From Mycobacterium stomatepiae (GTDB lineage: Bacteria; Actinomycetota; Actinomycetes; Mycobacteriales; Mycobacteriaceae): a DNA stretch of 64,000 nt. A program made the position numbers and the translations under genes. The notes under the pieces are model-generated. The model saw only the letters and a program-made list of their open reading frames with translations. It was not told the DNA's origin and did no database searches. The stretch is from contig NZ_AP022587.1 in the NCBI RefSeq assembly GCF_010731715.1, positions 5,208,001-5,272,000 of the forward strand. Direction: 5' to 3'. Positions 52,512 through 63,511 of this stretch are shown here, piece by piece (within the stretch, counting starts at the first letter, position 1; the number at the start of each line of letters is the position of its first letter).

Positions 52512-54401
52512 GTGCCATTTCGCAATGTCGCCATCGTCGCTCACGTCGACCACGGCAAGACCACCCTCGTCGATGCGATGCTCCGCCAATCCGGCGCGCT
52601 GACACATCGCGGCGACGACGCGGTCGAGCGCCTGATGGACTCCGGCGACCTGGAGAAGGAAAAAGGCATCACGATCCTGGCCAAGAACACGGCCGTGCAT
52701 CGCAAGCATGCGGACGGATCGACGACCGTCATCAACGTGATCGACACCCCGGGCCACGCCGACTTCGGTGGTGAGGTGGAGCGCGGGCTGTCCATGGTCG
52801 ACGGCGTGCTGCTACTGGTCGACGCTTCCGAGGGGCCGTTGCCGCAGACCAGGTTCGTGCTGCGCAAGGCGCTGGCCGCCCATCTGCCGGTCATCCTGGT
52901 CGTCAACAAGACCGACCGGCCCGACGCCCGGATCTCAGACGTCGTCTCGGAGAGTCACGACCTGCTGCTCGACGTCACATCGGACCTCGATGAGGAAGCT
53001 CAGAAGGCCGCCGAGGACGCACTCGGCCTGCCGACGCTGTACGCCTCGGGCCGAGCAGGCATCGCCAGCACGACGGAACCGTCCAACGGCTCCAACCCCG
53101 AGGGCGACAACCTGGACCCGCTGTTCGACGTGCTGCTCGAGCACATCCCGCCGCCGCAGGGCGATCCGGAGGCGCCGCTGCAGGCGCTGGTGACCAACCT
53201 CGACGCCTCGGCCTTCCTCGGCCGGCTCGCGCTGATCCGCATCTACAAGGGCCGGCTCCGTAAGGGCCAGCAGGTTGCCTGGATGCGCGAGGTGGACGGG
53301 CACCCCGTCATCACGAACGCGAAGATCACCGAATTGCTGGTGACCGAGGGGGTGGAACGGACGCCCACCGACGAGGCGATCGCCGGGGACATCGTCGCCG
53401 TCGCGGGCATTCCGGAGATCATGATCGGCGACACCCTCGCCGACCTCGATCACGCGCACGCGCTGCCGCGCATCATGGTCGACGAGCCCGCCATCTCGGT
53501 GACCATCGGCACCAACACCTCGCCGCTGGCGGGCAAGGTCAAGGGGCACAAGTTGACCGCTCGCATGGTGAAGTCGCGGCTCGACGCCGAACTCGTCGGC
53601 AACGTCTCCATCAAGGTCGTCGAGATCGACCGGCCCGATGCGTGGGAGGTCCAAGGCCGCGGGGAGCTCGCGCTGGCGGTGCTCGTCGAGCAGATGCGCC
53701 GCGAAGGTTTCGAGCTCACCGTCGGCAAGCCTCAGGTGGTCACGCAGACCATCGACGGCCAGCTGCACGAGCCGTTCGAGGCGATGACGATCGACTGCCC
53801 CGAGGAATTCGTCGGCGCCATCACTCAGCTGATGGCCGGCCGCAAGGGCCGGATGGAGGAGATGACCAACCACGCGGCCGGCTGGGTCCGGATGGACTTC
53901 ATCGTGCCCAGCCGTGGCCTGATCGGCTTCCGCACCGACTTCCTCACCCTGACCCGCGGCACCGGCATCGCGAACGCGGTGTTCGACGGCTACCGGCCCT
54001 GGGCGGGCGAGATCCGGGCCCGCCACACCGGCTCACTGGTGTCCGATCGTGCGGGCACCATCACGCCGTTCGCGATGATCCAGCTCGCCGACCGCGGCCA
54101 GTTCTTCGTCGAGCCCGGGCAGGACACCTACGAGGGCATGGTCGTCGGAATCAATCCGCGCGCAGAGGATCTCGACATCAACATCACGCGGGAGAAGAAG
54201 CTGACCAACATGCGGTCCTCGACCGCCGACGTCATCGAGACGCTGGCTCGTCCGCTGGAACTTGACCTGGAGCAGGCCATGGAGTTCTGCGCGGCCGACG
54301 AGTGCGTCGAGGTGACTCCCGAGATCGTGCGGGTGCGCAAGGTCGAGCTGGACGCCACCTCGCGGGCGCGCAGTAAGGCGCGGGCGAAGGCTCGGGGCTA
54401 G
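52512..54401 (+). CDS. typA: Ribosome-associated GTPase TypA/BipA
   Basis: A translational GTPase of the elongation-factor family, active in ribosome assembly and stress growth. G motifs are intact: [15 protein letters not shown] (G1), [13 protein letters not shown] (G2 region), [16 protein letters not shown] (G3), [10 protein letters not shown] (G4). The C-terminal half contains [20 protein letters not shown] and [21 protein letters not shown], typical of TypA. The GTG start at 52512 gives 629 aa, as in Rv1165 (about 628). The stop is followed by lpqW on the same strand. Confidence 0.95.
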   Translation: MPFRNVAIVAHVDHGKTTLVDAMLRQSGALTHRGDDAVERLMDSGDLEKEKGITILAKNTAVHRKHADGSTTVINVIDTPGHADFGGEVERGLSMVDGVLLLVDASEGPLPQTRFVLRKALAAHLPVILVVNKTDRPDARISDVVSESHDLLLDVTSDLDEEAQKAAEDALGLPTLYASGRAGIASTTEPSNGSNPEGDNLDPLFDVLLEHIPPPQGDPEAPLQALVTNLDASAFLGRLALIRIYKGRLRKGQQVAWMREVDGHPVITNAKITELLVTEGVERTPTDEAIAGDIVAVAGIPEIMIGDTLADLDHAHALPRIMVDEPAISVTIGTNTSPLAGKVKGHKLTARMVKSRLDAELVGNVSIKVVEIDRPDAWEVQGRGELALAVLVEQMRREGFELTVGKPQVVTQTIDGQLHEPFEAMTIDCPEEFVGAITQLMAGRKGRMEEMTNHAAGWVRMDFIVPSRGLIGFRTDFLTLTRGTGIANAVFDGYRPWAGEIRARHTGSLVSDRAGTITPFAMIQLADRGQFFVEPGQDTYEGMVVGINPRAEDLDINITREKKLTNMRSSTADVIETLARPLELDLEQAMEFCAADECVEVTPEIVRVRKVELDATSRARSKARAKARG

Positions 54402-54462
54402 CTTGGTGTTGCCCTGTGCCCGAAGGATTCAGAAAGCCGCCGGGCAGGCGGTCGATACCCTG

Positions 54463-56343
54463 ATGCGCGTGCTACACCGGGCCCGCCACGTTTTGCTGAT
54501 GGCCGGCGTGGTGCTCGCCTTGATGGGCCTGACGCTGGCCGCCTGTACCGTCAGTCCGCCGCCGGCGCCGCAAAGCACCGATACTCCGCACAACACACCG
54601 CCGCCGCCGCAGCGGGTCACCCAGATCATCATGGGCATCGATTCGATCGGCGCCGGGTTCAACCCGCATCTGCTGTCCGACCTGTCTCCGGTGAACGCGG
54701 CCATCAGTGCGCTGGTGTTGCCGAGCGCGTTCCGGCCGGTGCCCGACCCCGGCACGCCCACGGGTTCGCGGTGGGAGCTGGACCCGACCCTGCTGGTCTC
54801 GGCGGAGGTGACCAGCCAGAATCCGTTCACGGTCACCTACAAGATCCGGCCCGAGGCGCAGTGGACCGACAACGCCCCGATCGGTGCCGACGACTTCTGG
54901 TACCTGTGGCATCAGATGGTCACCCAACCCGGGGTGGTCGATCCGGCCGGCTACGACCTGATCACCGGTGTGCAGTCGCTCGAGGGCGGCAAGCAGGCCG
55001 TCGTCACCTTCGGGCAGCCGTACCCGGCGTGGAAGGAACTGTTCAACAACCTGCTGCCGGCGCACATCGTCAAGGACGTGCCGGGCGGTTTCGCCGCCGG
55101 ACTGGTCCGGTCGCTGACGGTCACCGGCGGGCAGTTCCGGGTGGAGAACATCGACCCACAGCGCGACGAGATCCTGATCGCCCGCAACGACCGTTATTGG
55201 GGGCCGCCCGCTAAACCCGCCCTGATCCAGTTCCGGCGCGCGGGCGCGCCGGCGGCGCTGGCCGACTCGGTGCGCAACGGCGACACCCAGGTGGCCCAGG
55301 TGCACGGCGGCTCGGCGTCCTTCGCCCAGCTGTCGGCCATCCCCGACGTGCGGACCGCCAGAATCATGACGCCGCGCGTCATGCAGCTGACGCTGCGCGC
55401 CAACCAGCCCAAGCTGGCCGACGCGCAAGTCCGCAAAGGGATCCTGGGGTTGCTCGACGTCGACCTGCTCGCCGCGGTCGGCGCCGGCAGCGACAACACC
55501 ATCTCGCTGGACCAGGCCCAGATCAGGGCGCCCAGCGATCCCGGCTATGAACCCACCGCGCCGCCCGCGATGACCAAACAGGCTGCGCTGGCGCTGTTTT
55601 CGGCCGCCGGGTATCAGGTCGAGAACAGCGCGCCAACGCCTGACACCACCACGACCCTGCCGCCGACCACCGGGCCGCCGGAGGTGATCCGCGGCCGGAT
55701 CAGCAAGGACGGCAAGCAGCTGTCGCTGGTGATCGGGGTGGCGGCCAACGACCCGACCTCGGTGGCCGTCGCCAACACCGCGGCCGACCAGTTGCGCAAC
55801 GTCGGCATCGCGGCGTCGGTGTCGGCGCTGGACCCGGTGACGCTGTATCGCGACGCGCTGACCAACAACCAGGTCGACGCGATCGTCGGCTGGCACCAGG
55901 CCGGCGGTAACCTGGCCACGCTGCTCGCCTCGCGCTACGGCTGCCCCGCCCTGGAGTCGACGACGGTCCCGCCCGCCCCGACGCCGCCGTCGACCACACA
56001 GGTCGTGTCGACCTCACCGGTCGCGCCGCCCAGCACCGCGCCCACGGCGCCGAGCCGTCAGCCCGAGCCCGGCGCCCTGGTGCAGGCGCCGTCGAACCTC
56101 ACCGGGATTTGTGATCGCAGCATCCAGTCCAATATCGACGCCGCCCTCAACGGCACCAAGAGCATCACCGACGTGATCACCGCGGTCGAGCCGCGACTCT
56201 GGAACATGTCGACGGTGCTGCCGATCCTGCAGGACACCACGATCGTCGGCGCGGGCCCCAGCGTGCAGAACGTCAGCCTCTCGGGTGCCGTGCCGGTCGG
56301 CATTGTCGGCGACGCCGGCCAGTGGGTGAAAACCGGGCCGTAG
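54463..56343 (+). CDS. lpqW: Lipoprotein LpqW (solute-binding-protein fold), regulator of PIM/LAM synthesis
   Basis: A 626-aa lipoprotein. Start ATG 54463; hydrophobic stretch [18 protein letters not shown], where the lipobox LAAC puts the acylated Cys at about residue 28. The mature part has the dipeptide/oligopeptide-binding fold ([20 protein letters not shown] and [20 protein letters not shown]). LpqW channels PIM4 towards lipoarabinomannan in mycobacteria and interacts with PimE function, which is encoded in this window. Length matches Rv1166 (about 635). A Pro/Thr-rich insert near residues 500-560 is low complexity. Confidence 0.92.
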   Translation: MRVLHRARHVLLMAGVVLALMGLTLAACTVSPPPAPQSTDTPHNTPPPPQRVTQIIMGIDSIGAGFNPHLLSDLSPVNAAISALVLPSAFRPVPDPGTPTGSRWELDPTLLVSAEVTSQNPFTVTYKIRPEAQWTDNAPIGADDFWYLWHQMVTQPGVVDPAGYDLITGVQSLEGGKQAVVTFGQPYPAWKELFNNLLPAHIVKDVPGGFAAGLVRSLTVTGGQFRVENIDPQRDEILIARNDRYWGPPAKPALIQFRRAGAPAALADSVRNGDTQVAQVHGGSASFAQLSAIPDVRTARIMTPRVMQLTLRANQPKLADAQVRKGILGLLDVDLLAAVGAGSDNTISLDQAQIRAPSDPGYEPTAPPAMTKQAALALFSAAGYQVENSAPTPDTTTTLPPTTGPPEVIRGRISKDGKQLSLVIGVAANDPTSVAVANTAADQLRNVGIAASVSALDPVTLYRDALTNNQVDAIVGWHQAGGNLATLLASRYGCPALESTTVPPAPTPPSTTQVVSTSPVAPPSTAPTAPSRQPEPGALVQAPSNLTGICDRSIQSNIDAALNGTKSITDVITAVEPRLWNMSTVLPILQDTTIVGAGPSVQNVSLSGAVPVGIVGDAGQWVKTGP

Positions 56344-56349
56344 CGGGCC

Positions 56350-56970
56350 TTAGTCGGCCACCGCGTCCGAGGCCGGCGCGTCCGACGGGATCACGGTGTC
56401 CACGATCATCGCCAGCTCGCGCCGATTCGGCGGTTCCCCGGTCAGCAGGAAGTGGTGGTTGATCAGGGCCGGCCCGATGCGGGCGGTCAGCGGGGTCAGG
56501 GTGGCCGGATCGATGTCGCCGGCCGCGACGGCGGCGGCCAGGATCGAATCGACGATCTTCAACCGCGGGCGCACCACGGCGTCGGCGAAGATGGTGCGCA
56601 TCTCGGGCTCGTGCAGCAGCTGATGAATCGTATCGAGGCCGGGGAAGGCGGTCTTGCCGGCCAACACGTCGCGGTGCGCGGTGAAAACCGTCAGCAGGGT
56701 GTCGCGCGCCGAGCGACCCGAGCGCGGTTCCGGCAGCGGGGGCAGCGCGAACACCAGTGCGGCGTGCACCAGGTCGTGCTTGCTGCCCCAGCGTCGGTAC
56801 AGCGCGGCCTTACCGGTCTGGGCGCGAGCGGCGACGCCCTCCATCGTCAGCCCGCCGTAGCCGACCTCGGCGAGTTCGGCCAGCGTGGCCTCGTAGAGCG
56901 CGCGCTCGAGCACCTCGCCGCGCCGGCGGCTACGAACGCCGTTCGGTGCTGTCCGGGTGGCATGCGGCAT
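56350..56970 (-). CDS. TetR family regulator (Rv1167c-like)
   Basis: A 206-aa repressor. Helix-turn-helix: LYEATLAELAEVGYGGLTME then GVAARAQTGKAALYRRWGSK. The C-terminal domain is of the TetR_C_11 type. The start ATG 56970 is preceded by GAGGA, very close. An apparent longer frame to 57867 is an antisense frame of mshB and was not used. It lies convergent with lpqW and divergent from mshB. In M. tuberculosis a PE/PPE pair separates Rv1167c from mshB; it is absent here. Confidence 0.88.
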   Translation of the reverse strand: MPHATRTAPNGVRSRRRGEVLERALYEATLAELAEVGYGGLTMEGVAARAQTGKAALYRRWGSKHDLVHAALVFALPPLPEPRSGRSARDTLLTVFTAHRDVLAGKTAFPGLDTIHQLLHEPEMRTIFADAVVRPRLKIVDSILAAAVAAGDIDPATLTPLTARIGPALINHHFLLTGEPPNRRELAMIVDTVIPSDAPASDAVAD

Positions 56971-57063
56971 TCCTCGATAGTAGCCGTCAGCGTTCCTATT
57001 TGGTGCGCTCTGATGAGACACAACGACCGAGATTACCGGGTCGGCTGCGGGTAGGGTGCGTCC

Positions 57064-57966
57064 ATGCCTGAGACTCCGCGGCTGCTGTTCGTCCACGCGC
57101 ATCCCGACGACGAGAGCCTGAGCAACGGCGCCACGATCGCGCACTACGCCGCGCGGGGGGCCCAGGTGATCGTCGTGACCTGCACGCTGGGCGAAGAGGG
57201 CGAAGTCATCGGCGATCGCTGGGCCGAACTCGCGTTCGACCGGGCCGACCAACTCGGCGGCTACCGCATCGGCGAACTCACCGCGGCGTTGCGGGCATTG
57301 CGTATCGGTGAGCCCACCTATCTCGGCGGTGCGGGACGCTGGCGCGACTCCGGAATGGAGGGCACCGAGAGGCGGCGCCGCGAGCGCTTCATCGACGCCG
57401 ACGAACGCGAGGCGGTCGGGGCGCTGGTCGACATCATTCGCCGGCTGCGCCCGCACGTTGTCGTCACCTACGACCCCAACGGCGGATACGGGCATCCCGA
57501 CCACATCCGGGCCCACACCGTCACCACCGCCGCGGTCGCCGCGGCCGCGGGCAACGACTACTCCGGCGAGCCATGGCAAGTTCCGAAGTTCTACTGGACG
57601 GTGCTCGCGGTCAATGCGTTCACGGCCGGGTGGCACGCCCTGGGCCCCGATGATTTCCAGCCCGGCTGGACCATCCCTCCCCAGGAGGAATTCGACTTCG
57701 GCTATACCGACGACGCCATCGACGCCGTCGTGGCGACTGGACCGGATGCATTGGCCGCCAAGGTCGCAGCGCTGGCAGCACACGCCACGCAGGTGGTCGT
57801 CGGCCCGACCGGGCGGGCCTGCGCCCTGTCGAACAACATGGCACTGCCGATCCTCGGCGAGGAGCACTACGTGCTCGTCGCCGGTACCGCCGGGGATCGC
57901 GATGAGCGCGGCTGGGAGACCGATCTGTTCGCGGGACTGGATCTCGGCGGGTCCGCGACGCGGTAG
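57064..57966 (+). CDS. mshB: N-acetyl-GlcN-Ins deacetylase MshB (mycothiol biosynthesis)
   Basis: A zinc-dependent deacetylase of the LmbE/GlcNAc-PI family that removes the acetyl group from GlcNAc-inositol, the second dedicated mycothiol step. The metal site residues are seen: HAHPDDE with His13 and Asp16, and GYGHPDH with His147. Asp15 is the base. The 300 aa match Rv1170 (about 303). It starts ATG 57064. It is followed 32 bp later by a very small gene. Confidence 0.95.
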   Translation: MPETPRLLFVHAHPDDESLSNGATIAHYAARGAQVIVVTCTLGEEGEVIGDRWAELAFDRADQLGGYRIGELTAALRALRIGEPTYLGGAGRWRDSGMEGTERRRRERFIDADEREAVGALVDIIRRLRPHVVVTYDPNGGYGHPDHIRAHTVTTAAVAAAAGNDYSGEPWQVPKFYWTVLAVNAFTAGWHALGPDDFQPGWTIPPQEEFDFGYTDDAIDAVVATGPDALAAKVAALAAHATQVVVGPTGRACALSNNMALPILGEEHYVLVAGTAGDRDERGWETDLFAGLDLGGSATR

Positions 57967-57998
57967 GCTGCGAAGCAGGCAGCCACGGAAGGAATCGC

Positions 57999-58106
57999 AT
58001 GGACCCCGACCTGGACCCTAACTTGCAGCATTGGCAGGACCGGCTGGACAACTTGCAGTGGGTCATCGGCTCGATCATGTCGAGCATCGACAGCGTCCCG
58101 ACCTGA
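57999..58106 (+). CDS. Tiny 35-aa acidic peptide between mshB and the Rv1171-like gene
   Basis: ATG 57999 has GGAAGGAA upstream. The product is MDPDLDPNLQHWQDRLDNLQ then [15 protein letters not shown], an amphipathic helix-like peptide with no known family. Its TGA overlaps the presumed first codon of the next gene (CTGA), so it may serve translational coupling. Being so short, it needs proteomic or ribosome profiling support. Confidence 0.45.
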   Translation: MDPDLDPNLQHWQDRLDNLQWVIGSIMSSIDSVPT

Positions 58107-58522
58107 CCGAAACCAGGCCGCGTGTCGCTTCCGTCGAGGACACCGGCGCGACAGATCCCGCAATTCGCGTCGTGGTGTTGGCGCTATTGGCTGTCGACGG
58201 GGTCTTATCCGCCCTAGCCGGGGCCCTGCTGCTGCCTCTCTACATCGGCTCGATTCCGTTTCCGATCAGCGCGCTGATCAGTGGTCTGGTCAACGCCGCC
58301 CTGGTCTGGGCGGCCGGCCGGTGGACGCGGTCGGCGCGGGTGGCGGCGCTACCGCTGTGGACGTGGCTGCTGTCGGTCGCGGTGATCAGCATGGGCGGTC
58401 CCGCCGACGACATCATCTTGGGTGGGAGCGGGCTGATGGCTTACGGTGCTCTGCTGCTGATTGTGCTTGGGGTGGCGCCGCCGGTGCTGGTGTTGTGGCG
58501 GCGCGGTCACCACTACGGCTGA
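58103..58522 (+). CDS. Four-helix membrane protein (Rv1171-like)
   Basis: A 139-aa integral membrane protein with four helices (starting [75 protein letters not shown]). It is located between mshB and fbiC like Rv1171. No ATG, GTG or TTG lies near the expected N terminus. A CTG at 58103 overlaps the stop of the 35-aa peptide and reads [15 protein letters not shown], so a CTG start or a start at GTG 58058 is needed. No function is known. Confidence 0.65.
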   Translation: MTETRPRVASVEDTGATDPAIRVVVLALLAVDGVLSALAGALLLPLYIGSIPFPISALISGLVNAALVWAAGRWTRSARVAALPLWTWLLSVAVISMGGPADDIILGGSGLMAYGALLLIVLGVAPPVLVLWRRGHHYG

Positions 58523-58631
58523 CGCATGCCCGCCTGGCGCTACTGTTGCGCAATGGCACCCGTTATGGTTGGCCAAAATTCAGATGTTGGGACACGCGGA
58601 TGAAATTCGATCGTGGGGAAGTTACACCAAG

Positions 58632-61220
58632 GTGCCAGTGACACCGAGGCCTCCGGGCGAGGAGCCCACAGCTCTGCCTAATCCCGTCGTTCCGCCGAAG
58701 GCCAGCGCGTCCGCACTGCGACGAGTGCTGCGCCGGGCGCGCGACGGTGTGGCCCTCAATGTCGACGAGGCCGCCGTGGCGATGACCGCCCGCGGTGCCG
58801 ACCTTGCCGACTTGTGTGCGAGCGCGGCGCGAGTGCGCGACGCGGGGCTGGAGTCGGCGGGCAGGCGCGGTCCCGACGGCCGGCTGCCGATCACCTATTC
58901 GCGCAAGGTGTTCATCCCCGTCACGCATCTGTGCCGGGACAACTGCCACTACTGCACGTTTGTCACCGCGCCGGGCAAGCTGCGCGCCCAGGGCGCCGGC
59001 ATGTATCTGGAGCCCGACGAGATTCTCGACATCGCCCGCCGCGGCGCCGAACTCGGTTGCAAGGAAGCACTATTCGCTCTCGGCGATCGGCCGGAGGACC
59101 GCTGGCCCGAGGCCCGCGAATGGCTCGATGCGCGCGGCTACAACTCGACGCTGTCCTACGTGCGCGCGATGGCGATCCGGGTGCTGGAGGAAACCGGGCT
59201 GTTGCCGCACCTGAATCCGGGCGTGATGAGTTGGTCGGAGATGTCGCTGCTCAAGCCGGTGGCGCCGTCGATGGGCATGATGCTCGAGACGACGTCGCGC
59301 CGGCTGTTCGAGACGAAAGGGCTTGCGCACTATGGCAGCCCGGACAAAGACCCGGCGGTGCGGCTGCGGGCCCTCACCGACGCCGGCCGATTGTCCATTC
59401 CGTTCACCACCGGTCTGCTGGTCGGCATCGGGGAGACGCTGGCCGAACGTGCCGACACCTTGCACGCGATTCGCAAGTCGCACAAGGAATTCGGTCACGT
59501 CCAAGAAGTGATCGTGCAGAATTTCCGCGCCAAGCAGCACACCGCGATGGCCGGTGTGCCCGACGCCGGGATCGACGATTACCTGGCGACGATCGCGGTG
59601 GCGCGCCTGGTGCTCGGCCCCGGCATGCGCATCCAGGCGCCGCCGAATCTGGTGTCCCGCGAGGAGTGCCTGGCGCTGGTCGGCGCGGGCGTCGACGACT
59701 GGGGCGGGGTTTCACCGTTGACGCCCGACCACGTCAACCCGGAACGGCCCTGGCCCGCTCTGGACGAGCTGGCCGCCGTGACCGCCCAAGCGGGATTCGA
59801 GTTGGTGCAGCGGTTGACCGCGCAGCCCAAGTACGTGCAAGCCGGCGCCGCGTGGATCGACCCGCGGGTCCGGGGGCATGTCGTGGCGCTGGCCGATCCG
59901 GCGACCGGCCTGGCTCGCGACGTCAACCCCACCGGCATGCCGTGGCAGGAACCCGACGAAGCTCAATCGAGCGGGCGGGTCGATCTGCACGCCGCGATCG
60001 ATAGCGAGGGACGCAATACCGAGGCGCGCAGCGACCTCGACAGCGCGTTCGGCGACTGGGAGTCGATCCGCGCGCACGTGCACGAGCTGGCAGCCAGGGA
60101 CGTTAGTGCTCCCCAGCGCATCGACACCGACGTGCTGGCCGCCCTGCGCTCGGCCGAGCGCAACCCCGCCGGCTGTTCCGACGACGAGTACCTGGCGCTG
60201 GCCACGGCCGACGGTCCGGCATTGGAAGCTGTTGCCGCGCTGGCGGATTCGCTGCGCCGCGACACGGTCGGTGACGACGTGACATTCGTGGTCAACCGCA
60301 ACATCAACTTCACCAACATCTGCTACGCCGGTTGCCGGTTCTGTGCTTTCGCGCAGCGCAAGGGCGACGCCGACGCGTATTCGCTGTCCGCGGCCGAGGT
60401 TGCCGATCGAGCCTGGGAGGCTCATGTCGAAGGCGCAACCGAGGTATGCATGCAGGGTGGGATCGACCCCGAGTTGCCCGTGACCGGCTACGCCGACCTG
60501 GTACGCGCCGTCAAGGCGCGGGTCCCGTCGATGCACGTGCACGCGTTCTCACCGATGGAGATCGCCAACGGTGTGACCAAGAGCGGGTTGAGCGTTCGCG
60601 AGTGGCTGATCAGCCTGCGCGAGGCCGGGCTCGGAACCATCCCGGGCACCGCCGCCGAGATCCTCGACGACGAAGTGCGCTGGGTGCTCACCAAGGGCAA
60701 GTTGCCTACCTCGATGTGGATCGACATCGTCAGCACCGCGCACGAGGTGGGCCTGCGATCGTCGTCGACGATGATGTACGGACACGTCGACAGTCCCCGG
60801 CATTGGGTCGGCCACCTCAGCGTGTTGCGCGCAATCCAGGACCGCACCGGCGGTTTCACCGAATTCGTGCCGTTGCCATTCGTGCATCAGAGCTCGCCGC
60901 TGTACCTGGCGGGTGCGGCCCGTCCGGGGCCCACCCATCGCGACAATCGGGCCGTGCACGCGTTGGCGCGAATCATGCTGCACGGCCGCATTTCCCAGAT
61001 TCAGACCAGCTGGGTCAAACTCGGCACCGAGCGCACCCAGGTGATGCTCAACGGCGGCGCCAACGACCTGGGCGGCACGCTGATGGAGGAGACCATCTCG
61101 CGGATGGCCGGCTCGGAATACGGGTCGGCGAAGACGGTGGCCGAGCTGACCGCGATCGCCCACGGCATTGGCCGCCCGGCGCGTCAACGCACCACCGACT
61201 ACAGCCCGCTGGCCGCCTAG
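58632..61220 (+). CDS. fbiC: FO synthase FbiC (fused CofG-CofH radical SAM enzyme)
   Basis: Makes 7,8-didemethyl-8-hydroxy-5-deazariboflavin (FO), the chromophore of coenzyme F420, from tyrosine and a flavin precursor. Two radical SAM halves are fused: the first cluster motif [10 protein letters not shown] (about residue 100, CofG half) and the second [10 protein letters not shown] (about residue 565, CofH half). The family usually has 840-860 aa; from GTG 58632 this is 862. GGGGAAG lies 10 bases upstream. Rv1173 in M. tuberculosis. Confidence 0.95.
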   Translation: MPVTPRPPGEEPTALPNPVVPPKASASALRRVLRRARDGVALNVDEAAVAMTARGADLADLCASAARVRDAGLESAGRRGPDGRLPITYSRKVFIPVTHLCRDNCHYCTFVTAPGKLRAQGAGMYLEPDEILDIARRGAELGCKEALFALGDRPEDRWPEAREWLDARGYNSTLSYVRAMAIRVLEETGLLPHLNPGVMSWSEMSLLKPVAPSMGMMLETTSRRLFETKGLAHYGSPDKDPAVRLRALTDAGRLSIPFTTGLLVGIGETLAERADTLHAIRKSHKEFGHVQEVIVQNFRAKQHTAMAGVPDAGIDDYLATIAVARLVLGPGMRIQAPPNLVSREECLALVGAGVDDWGGVSPLTPDHVNPERPWPALDELAAVTAQAGFELVQRLTAQPKYVQAGAAWIDPRVRGHVVALADPATGLARDVNPTGMPWQEPDEAQSSGRVDLHAAIDSEGRNTEARSDLDSAFGDWESIRAHVHELAARDVSAPQRIDTDVLAALRSAERNPAGCSDDEYLALATADGPALEAVAALADSLRRDTVGDDVTFVVNRNINFTNICYAGCRFCAFAQRKGDADAYSLSAAEVADRAWEAHVEGATEVCMQGGIDPELPVTGYADLVRAVKARVPSMHVHAFSPMEIANGVTKSGLSVREWLISLREAGLGTIPGTAAEILDDEVRWVLTKGKLPTSMWIDIVSTAHEVGLRSSSTMMYGHVDSPRHWVGHLSVLRAIQDRTGGFTEFVPLPFVHQSSPLYLAGAARPGPTHRDNRAVHALARIMLHGRISQIQTSWVKLGTERTQVMLNGGANDLGGTLMEETISRMAGSEYGSAKTVAELTAIAHGIGRPARQRTTDYSPLAA

Positions 61221-61269
61221 CGTACTGCTGCTGCGACGTCGACCGGGCGGTCCGTCAGCGAGCCGTGGC

Positions 61270-61605
61270 TCAGTAGTTGTTACAGACGACCGCGACCTGC
61301 TGGATCGTGTTGAAGTACTTCGCGGCCGCCGGCATGCCCTGGATCTGCGCGGCCATCTGCTGACGCTTCGGCGGCGGCGAGGCAAGGAACTGCCGGATGT
61401 AGTTCTGCGCGAATGGCGACGCGTTCAATTCCTGGGCGGTGGCCGGATCGTTCGCGTTCAGCGCGGCCATCACCTGCGGGTAAGTGCAGGTTGTGTTGAT
61501 GATCGGATCCAGCGGGTCTGCCGAAGCAATCCCCGCCGCGGCGCTCAGCGCCACTGCCGCACCACCGACCGCGGCTGCCAGTTTGGTTAACGACAGCGTC
61601 ATCAT
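61270..61605 (-). CDS. Secreted TB8.4-like antigen (haemophore-like family)
   Basis: A 111-aa exported protein. The signal peptide is LTKLAAAVGGAAVALSAAAG, with cleavage after ASA near residue 29. The mature part has two cysteines (NTTCTYPQV and VAVVCNNY) as in the mycobacterial low-molecular-weight antigen TB8.4 (Rv1174c, 110 aa) and related haem-binding secreted helical proteins. GGGGAAGG precedes the double ATG. It is convergent with fbiC. Confidence 0.9.
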   Translation of the reverse strand: MMTLSLTKLAAAVGGAAVALSAAAGIASADPLDPIINTTCTYPQVMAALNANDPATAQELNASPFAQNYIRQFLASPPPKRQQMAAQIQGMPAAAKYFNTIQQVAVVCNNY

Positions 61606-61767
61606 GCTTGGACACCTTCCCCGGATTTATGAAGCCAACGACGGCTACGTGATCTGCCCTAACGGCTGCCGTCTGGGACGAGGCTACCAGCCGCTGCGGA
61701 CGTTCTTTTGTTGCACAGTTATTCGGACCCCCCGCCCGGAACGTAACTATCCCCAGATCAACATCTG

Positions 61768-61783
61768 AGTGACGTTCGTCACA
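61768..61783. promoter_or_regulatory. CRP (Rv3676-type) binding site candidate
   Basis: AGTGACGTTCGTCACA fits the mycobacterial CRP consensus TGTGA-N6-TCACA at nine of ten defined positions, and has perfect GTGACG/CGTCAC arms. It lies about 163 bp upstream of the TB8.4-like start and 130 bp upstream of the fdxC -35 element. It could regulate either gene in response to cAMP. Confidence 0.5.
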
Positions 61784-61911
61784 TGAAGGAAAACGTCGGC
61801 GAATCACCGGTTGGCGATCTCGTCGACACGTTCGAATGGTCGGAAGGGCGACCTGCGAGGCTGCGAGACTGACCGTATGAAAGGGGGCAATCATCGTGGC
61901 GTGCCAAGTGG

Positions 61912-61938
61912 TTGACGTGTATGTGCGACGTCTAGTAT
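61912..61938 (+). promoter_or_regulatory. Probable fdxC promoter
   Basis: TTGACG (61912-61917) and TAGTAT (61933-61938) resemble SigA -35 and -10 hexamers, with a slightly short 15-bp spacer. A leader of about 95 bases would precede the fdxC GTG, with GAGGAG just before the start. Confidence 0.4.
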
Positions 61939-62038
61939 CAGTAACCGAAAGCTTTGCTTACGCGGCCGGAAGCGCCGCAGCGAGGCAAACAGCAGCCCAC
62001 ACTGAGCAATCAAAAGAGAAAACGTTGAGGAGACGTCC

Positions 62039-62365
62039 GTGACGTACACGATCGCCCAACCCTGCGTCGACATCAAAGACAAGGCGTGCATCGAGGAATG
62101 CCCCGTCGACTGCATTTACGAGGGCGCACGGATGCTCTTCATCCACCCCGACGAATGCGTGGACTGCGGCGCCTGCGAACCGGTTTGCCCTGTTGAAGCG
62201 ATCTACTACGAAGACGACGTGCCCGATCAGTGGAGCCAGTACACCCAGATCAACGCCGACTTCTTTGTTGAGCTGGGTTCACCCGGGGGCGCGGCGAAGG
62301 TCGGGATGACCGAGAATGACCCGCAAGCGGTCAAAGATCTGCCGCCGCAGGGCGAAGGGGACTAA
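62039..62365 (+). CDS. fdxC: Seven-iron ferredoxin FdxC
   Basis: A 108-aa ferredoxin carrying one [3Fe-4S] and one [4Fe-4S] cluster. Cysteines lie in CVDIKDKACIEECPVDCIYE and ECVDCGACEPVCPVEAIY. The C-terminal tail (TENDPQAVKDLPPQGEGD) is typical of mycobacterial FdxC. It starts at GTG 62039, matching Rv1177. It transfers electrons to redox enzymes, possibly P450s or reductases. dapC begins 9 bp after the stop, so the two are co-transcribed. Confidence 0.95.
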   Translation: MTYTIAQPCVDIKDKACIEECPVDCIYEGARMLFIHPDECVDCGACEPVCPVEAIYYEDDVPDQWSQYTQINADFFVELGSPGGAAKVGMTENDPQAVKDLPPQGEGD

Positions 62366-62374
62366 GGGGGAGCA

Positions 62375-63496
62375 GTGGCGCAGGACCCCAGGGGGGGCCG
62401 ACCTGCCTTGTCGGCATCTCTGCCGGAGTTTCCCTGGGACACCCTGGCAGAGGCGAAAGCGTTGGCCAGCGCGCATCCGGACGGAGTCGTCGACCTGTCT
62501 ATCGGGACCCCGGTAGACCCGGTCGCGCCGGTGATCCAAGAGGCGCTGGCGGGCGCTGGTTCCTCGCCCGGATACCCCGCCACCGCCGGCACCGCCCAAC
62601 TGCGCGAATCCGCGGTCACGGCGTTGGGTCGCCGCTTCGGCGTCACCGGGCTCGCCGAGTCCGCGGTGTTGCCGGTGATCGGCACCAAGGAACTCATCGC
62701 CTGGCTACCGACCCTGCTGGGGCTTGGGCCCGCGGACGTGGTCGTGGTTCCCGAGCTGGCCTACCCGACCTATGACGTCGGCGCCCGGCTGGCCCGGGCG
62801 CAGGTGGTCCGCGCGGATTCGCTGACTCAACTGGGGCCGCAATCGCCGGCACTGGTCTACCTGAACTCGCCGAGCAACCCGACCGGACGCGTGCTGGGCC
62901 TCGATCATCTGCGCAAGGTGATCGGGTGGGCGCGGGAGCGCGGTGCCGTGGTGGCTTCCGACGAGTGCTACCTGGGGCTGGGCTGGGAGGCCGAGCCGCT
63001 GTCGGTGTTGCATCCCGACGTCTGCGACGGCGACCACACCGGACTGCTGGCCGTGCATTCGCTGTCGAAGAGCTCGTCGCTCGCGGGATACCGGGCCGGT
63101 TTCGTCGCCGGCGATCGCGGCCTGGTCGCCGAGCTGCTGGCGGTGCGCAAGCACGCCGGAATGATCGTGCCGACGCCGGTGCAGTCCGCCATGGTGGCCG
63201 CGCTGGAGGACGACGACCACGAGAAGGTGCAGCGCGAGTGCTACGCGCGCCGTCGCGCCATCCTCGCGCCGGCGCTGCGCGCGGCGGGCTTCACGATCGA
63301 CGATTCCGAAGCCGGGCTGTATCTGTGGGCAACCCGCGGTGAGCCCTCTCGCGACAGCGTCGGGTGGTTGGCCGGCCGGGGCGTCCTGGTGGCGCCCGGC
63401 GAGTTCTACGGCCCGCGCGGCGGGCAGCATGTGCGCGTCGCCCTGACCGCCACCGACGAGCGCATCGACGCCGCCGTGCAGCGGCTCACCGCATAG
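62375..63496 (+). CDS. dapC: N-succinyldiaminopimelate aminotransferase DapC
   Basis: PLP aminotransferase of class I/II, 373 aa, matching Rv1178. It catalyses the transamination step making N-succinyl-LL-diaminopimelate for lysine and peptidoglycan. PLP-binding parts are seen: the Asn/Pro loop YLNSPSNPTGRVLG, the Tyr/Asp segment SDECYLGLGW, the lysine in SLSKSSSLAGYRAGF and the Arg near the C terminus (GGQHVRVALT). GTG start follows GGGGGAG. Confidence 0.93.
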   Translation: MAQDPRGGRPALSASLPEFPWDTLAEAKALASAHPDGVVDLSIGTPVDPVAPVIQEALAGAGSSPGYPATAGTAQLRESAVTALGRRFGVTGLAESAVLPVIGTKELIAWLPTLLGLGPADVVVVPELAYPTYDVGARLARAQVVRADSLTQLGPQSPALVYLNSPSNPTGRVLGLDHLRKVIGWARERGAVVASDECYLGLGWEAEPLSVLHPDVCDGDHTGLLAVHSLSKSSSLAGYRAGFVAGDRGLVAELLAVRKHAGMIVPTPVQSAMVAALEDDDHEKVQRECYARRRAILAPALRAAGFTIDDSEAGLYLWATRGEPSRDSVGWLAGRGVLVAPGEFYGPRGGQHVRVALTATDERIDAAVQRLTA

Positions 63497-63511
63497 CCCG
63501 CGCGCCGATCG

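Larger units (their letters stand above)
61606..62038. other. 433-bp divergent intergenic region between TB8.4-like gene and fdxC
   Basis: No gene is supported here. The region holds a CRP-type dyad (61768-61783), the fdxC promoter elements (61912-61938) and the fdxC ribosome-binding site GAGGAG near 62026. The remaining sequence shows no further structure I can name. Confidence 0.6.
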
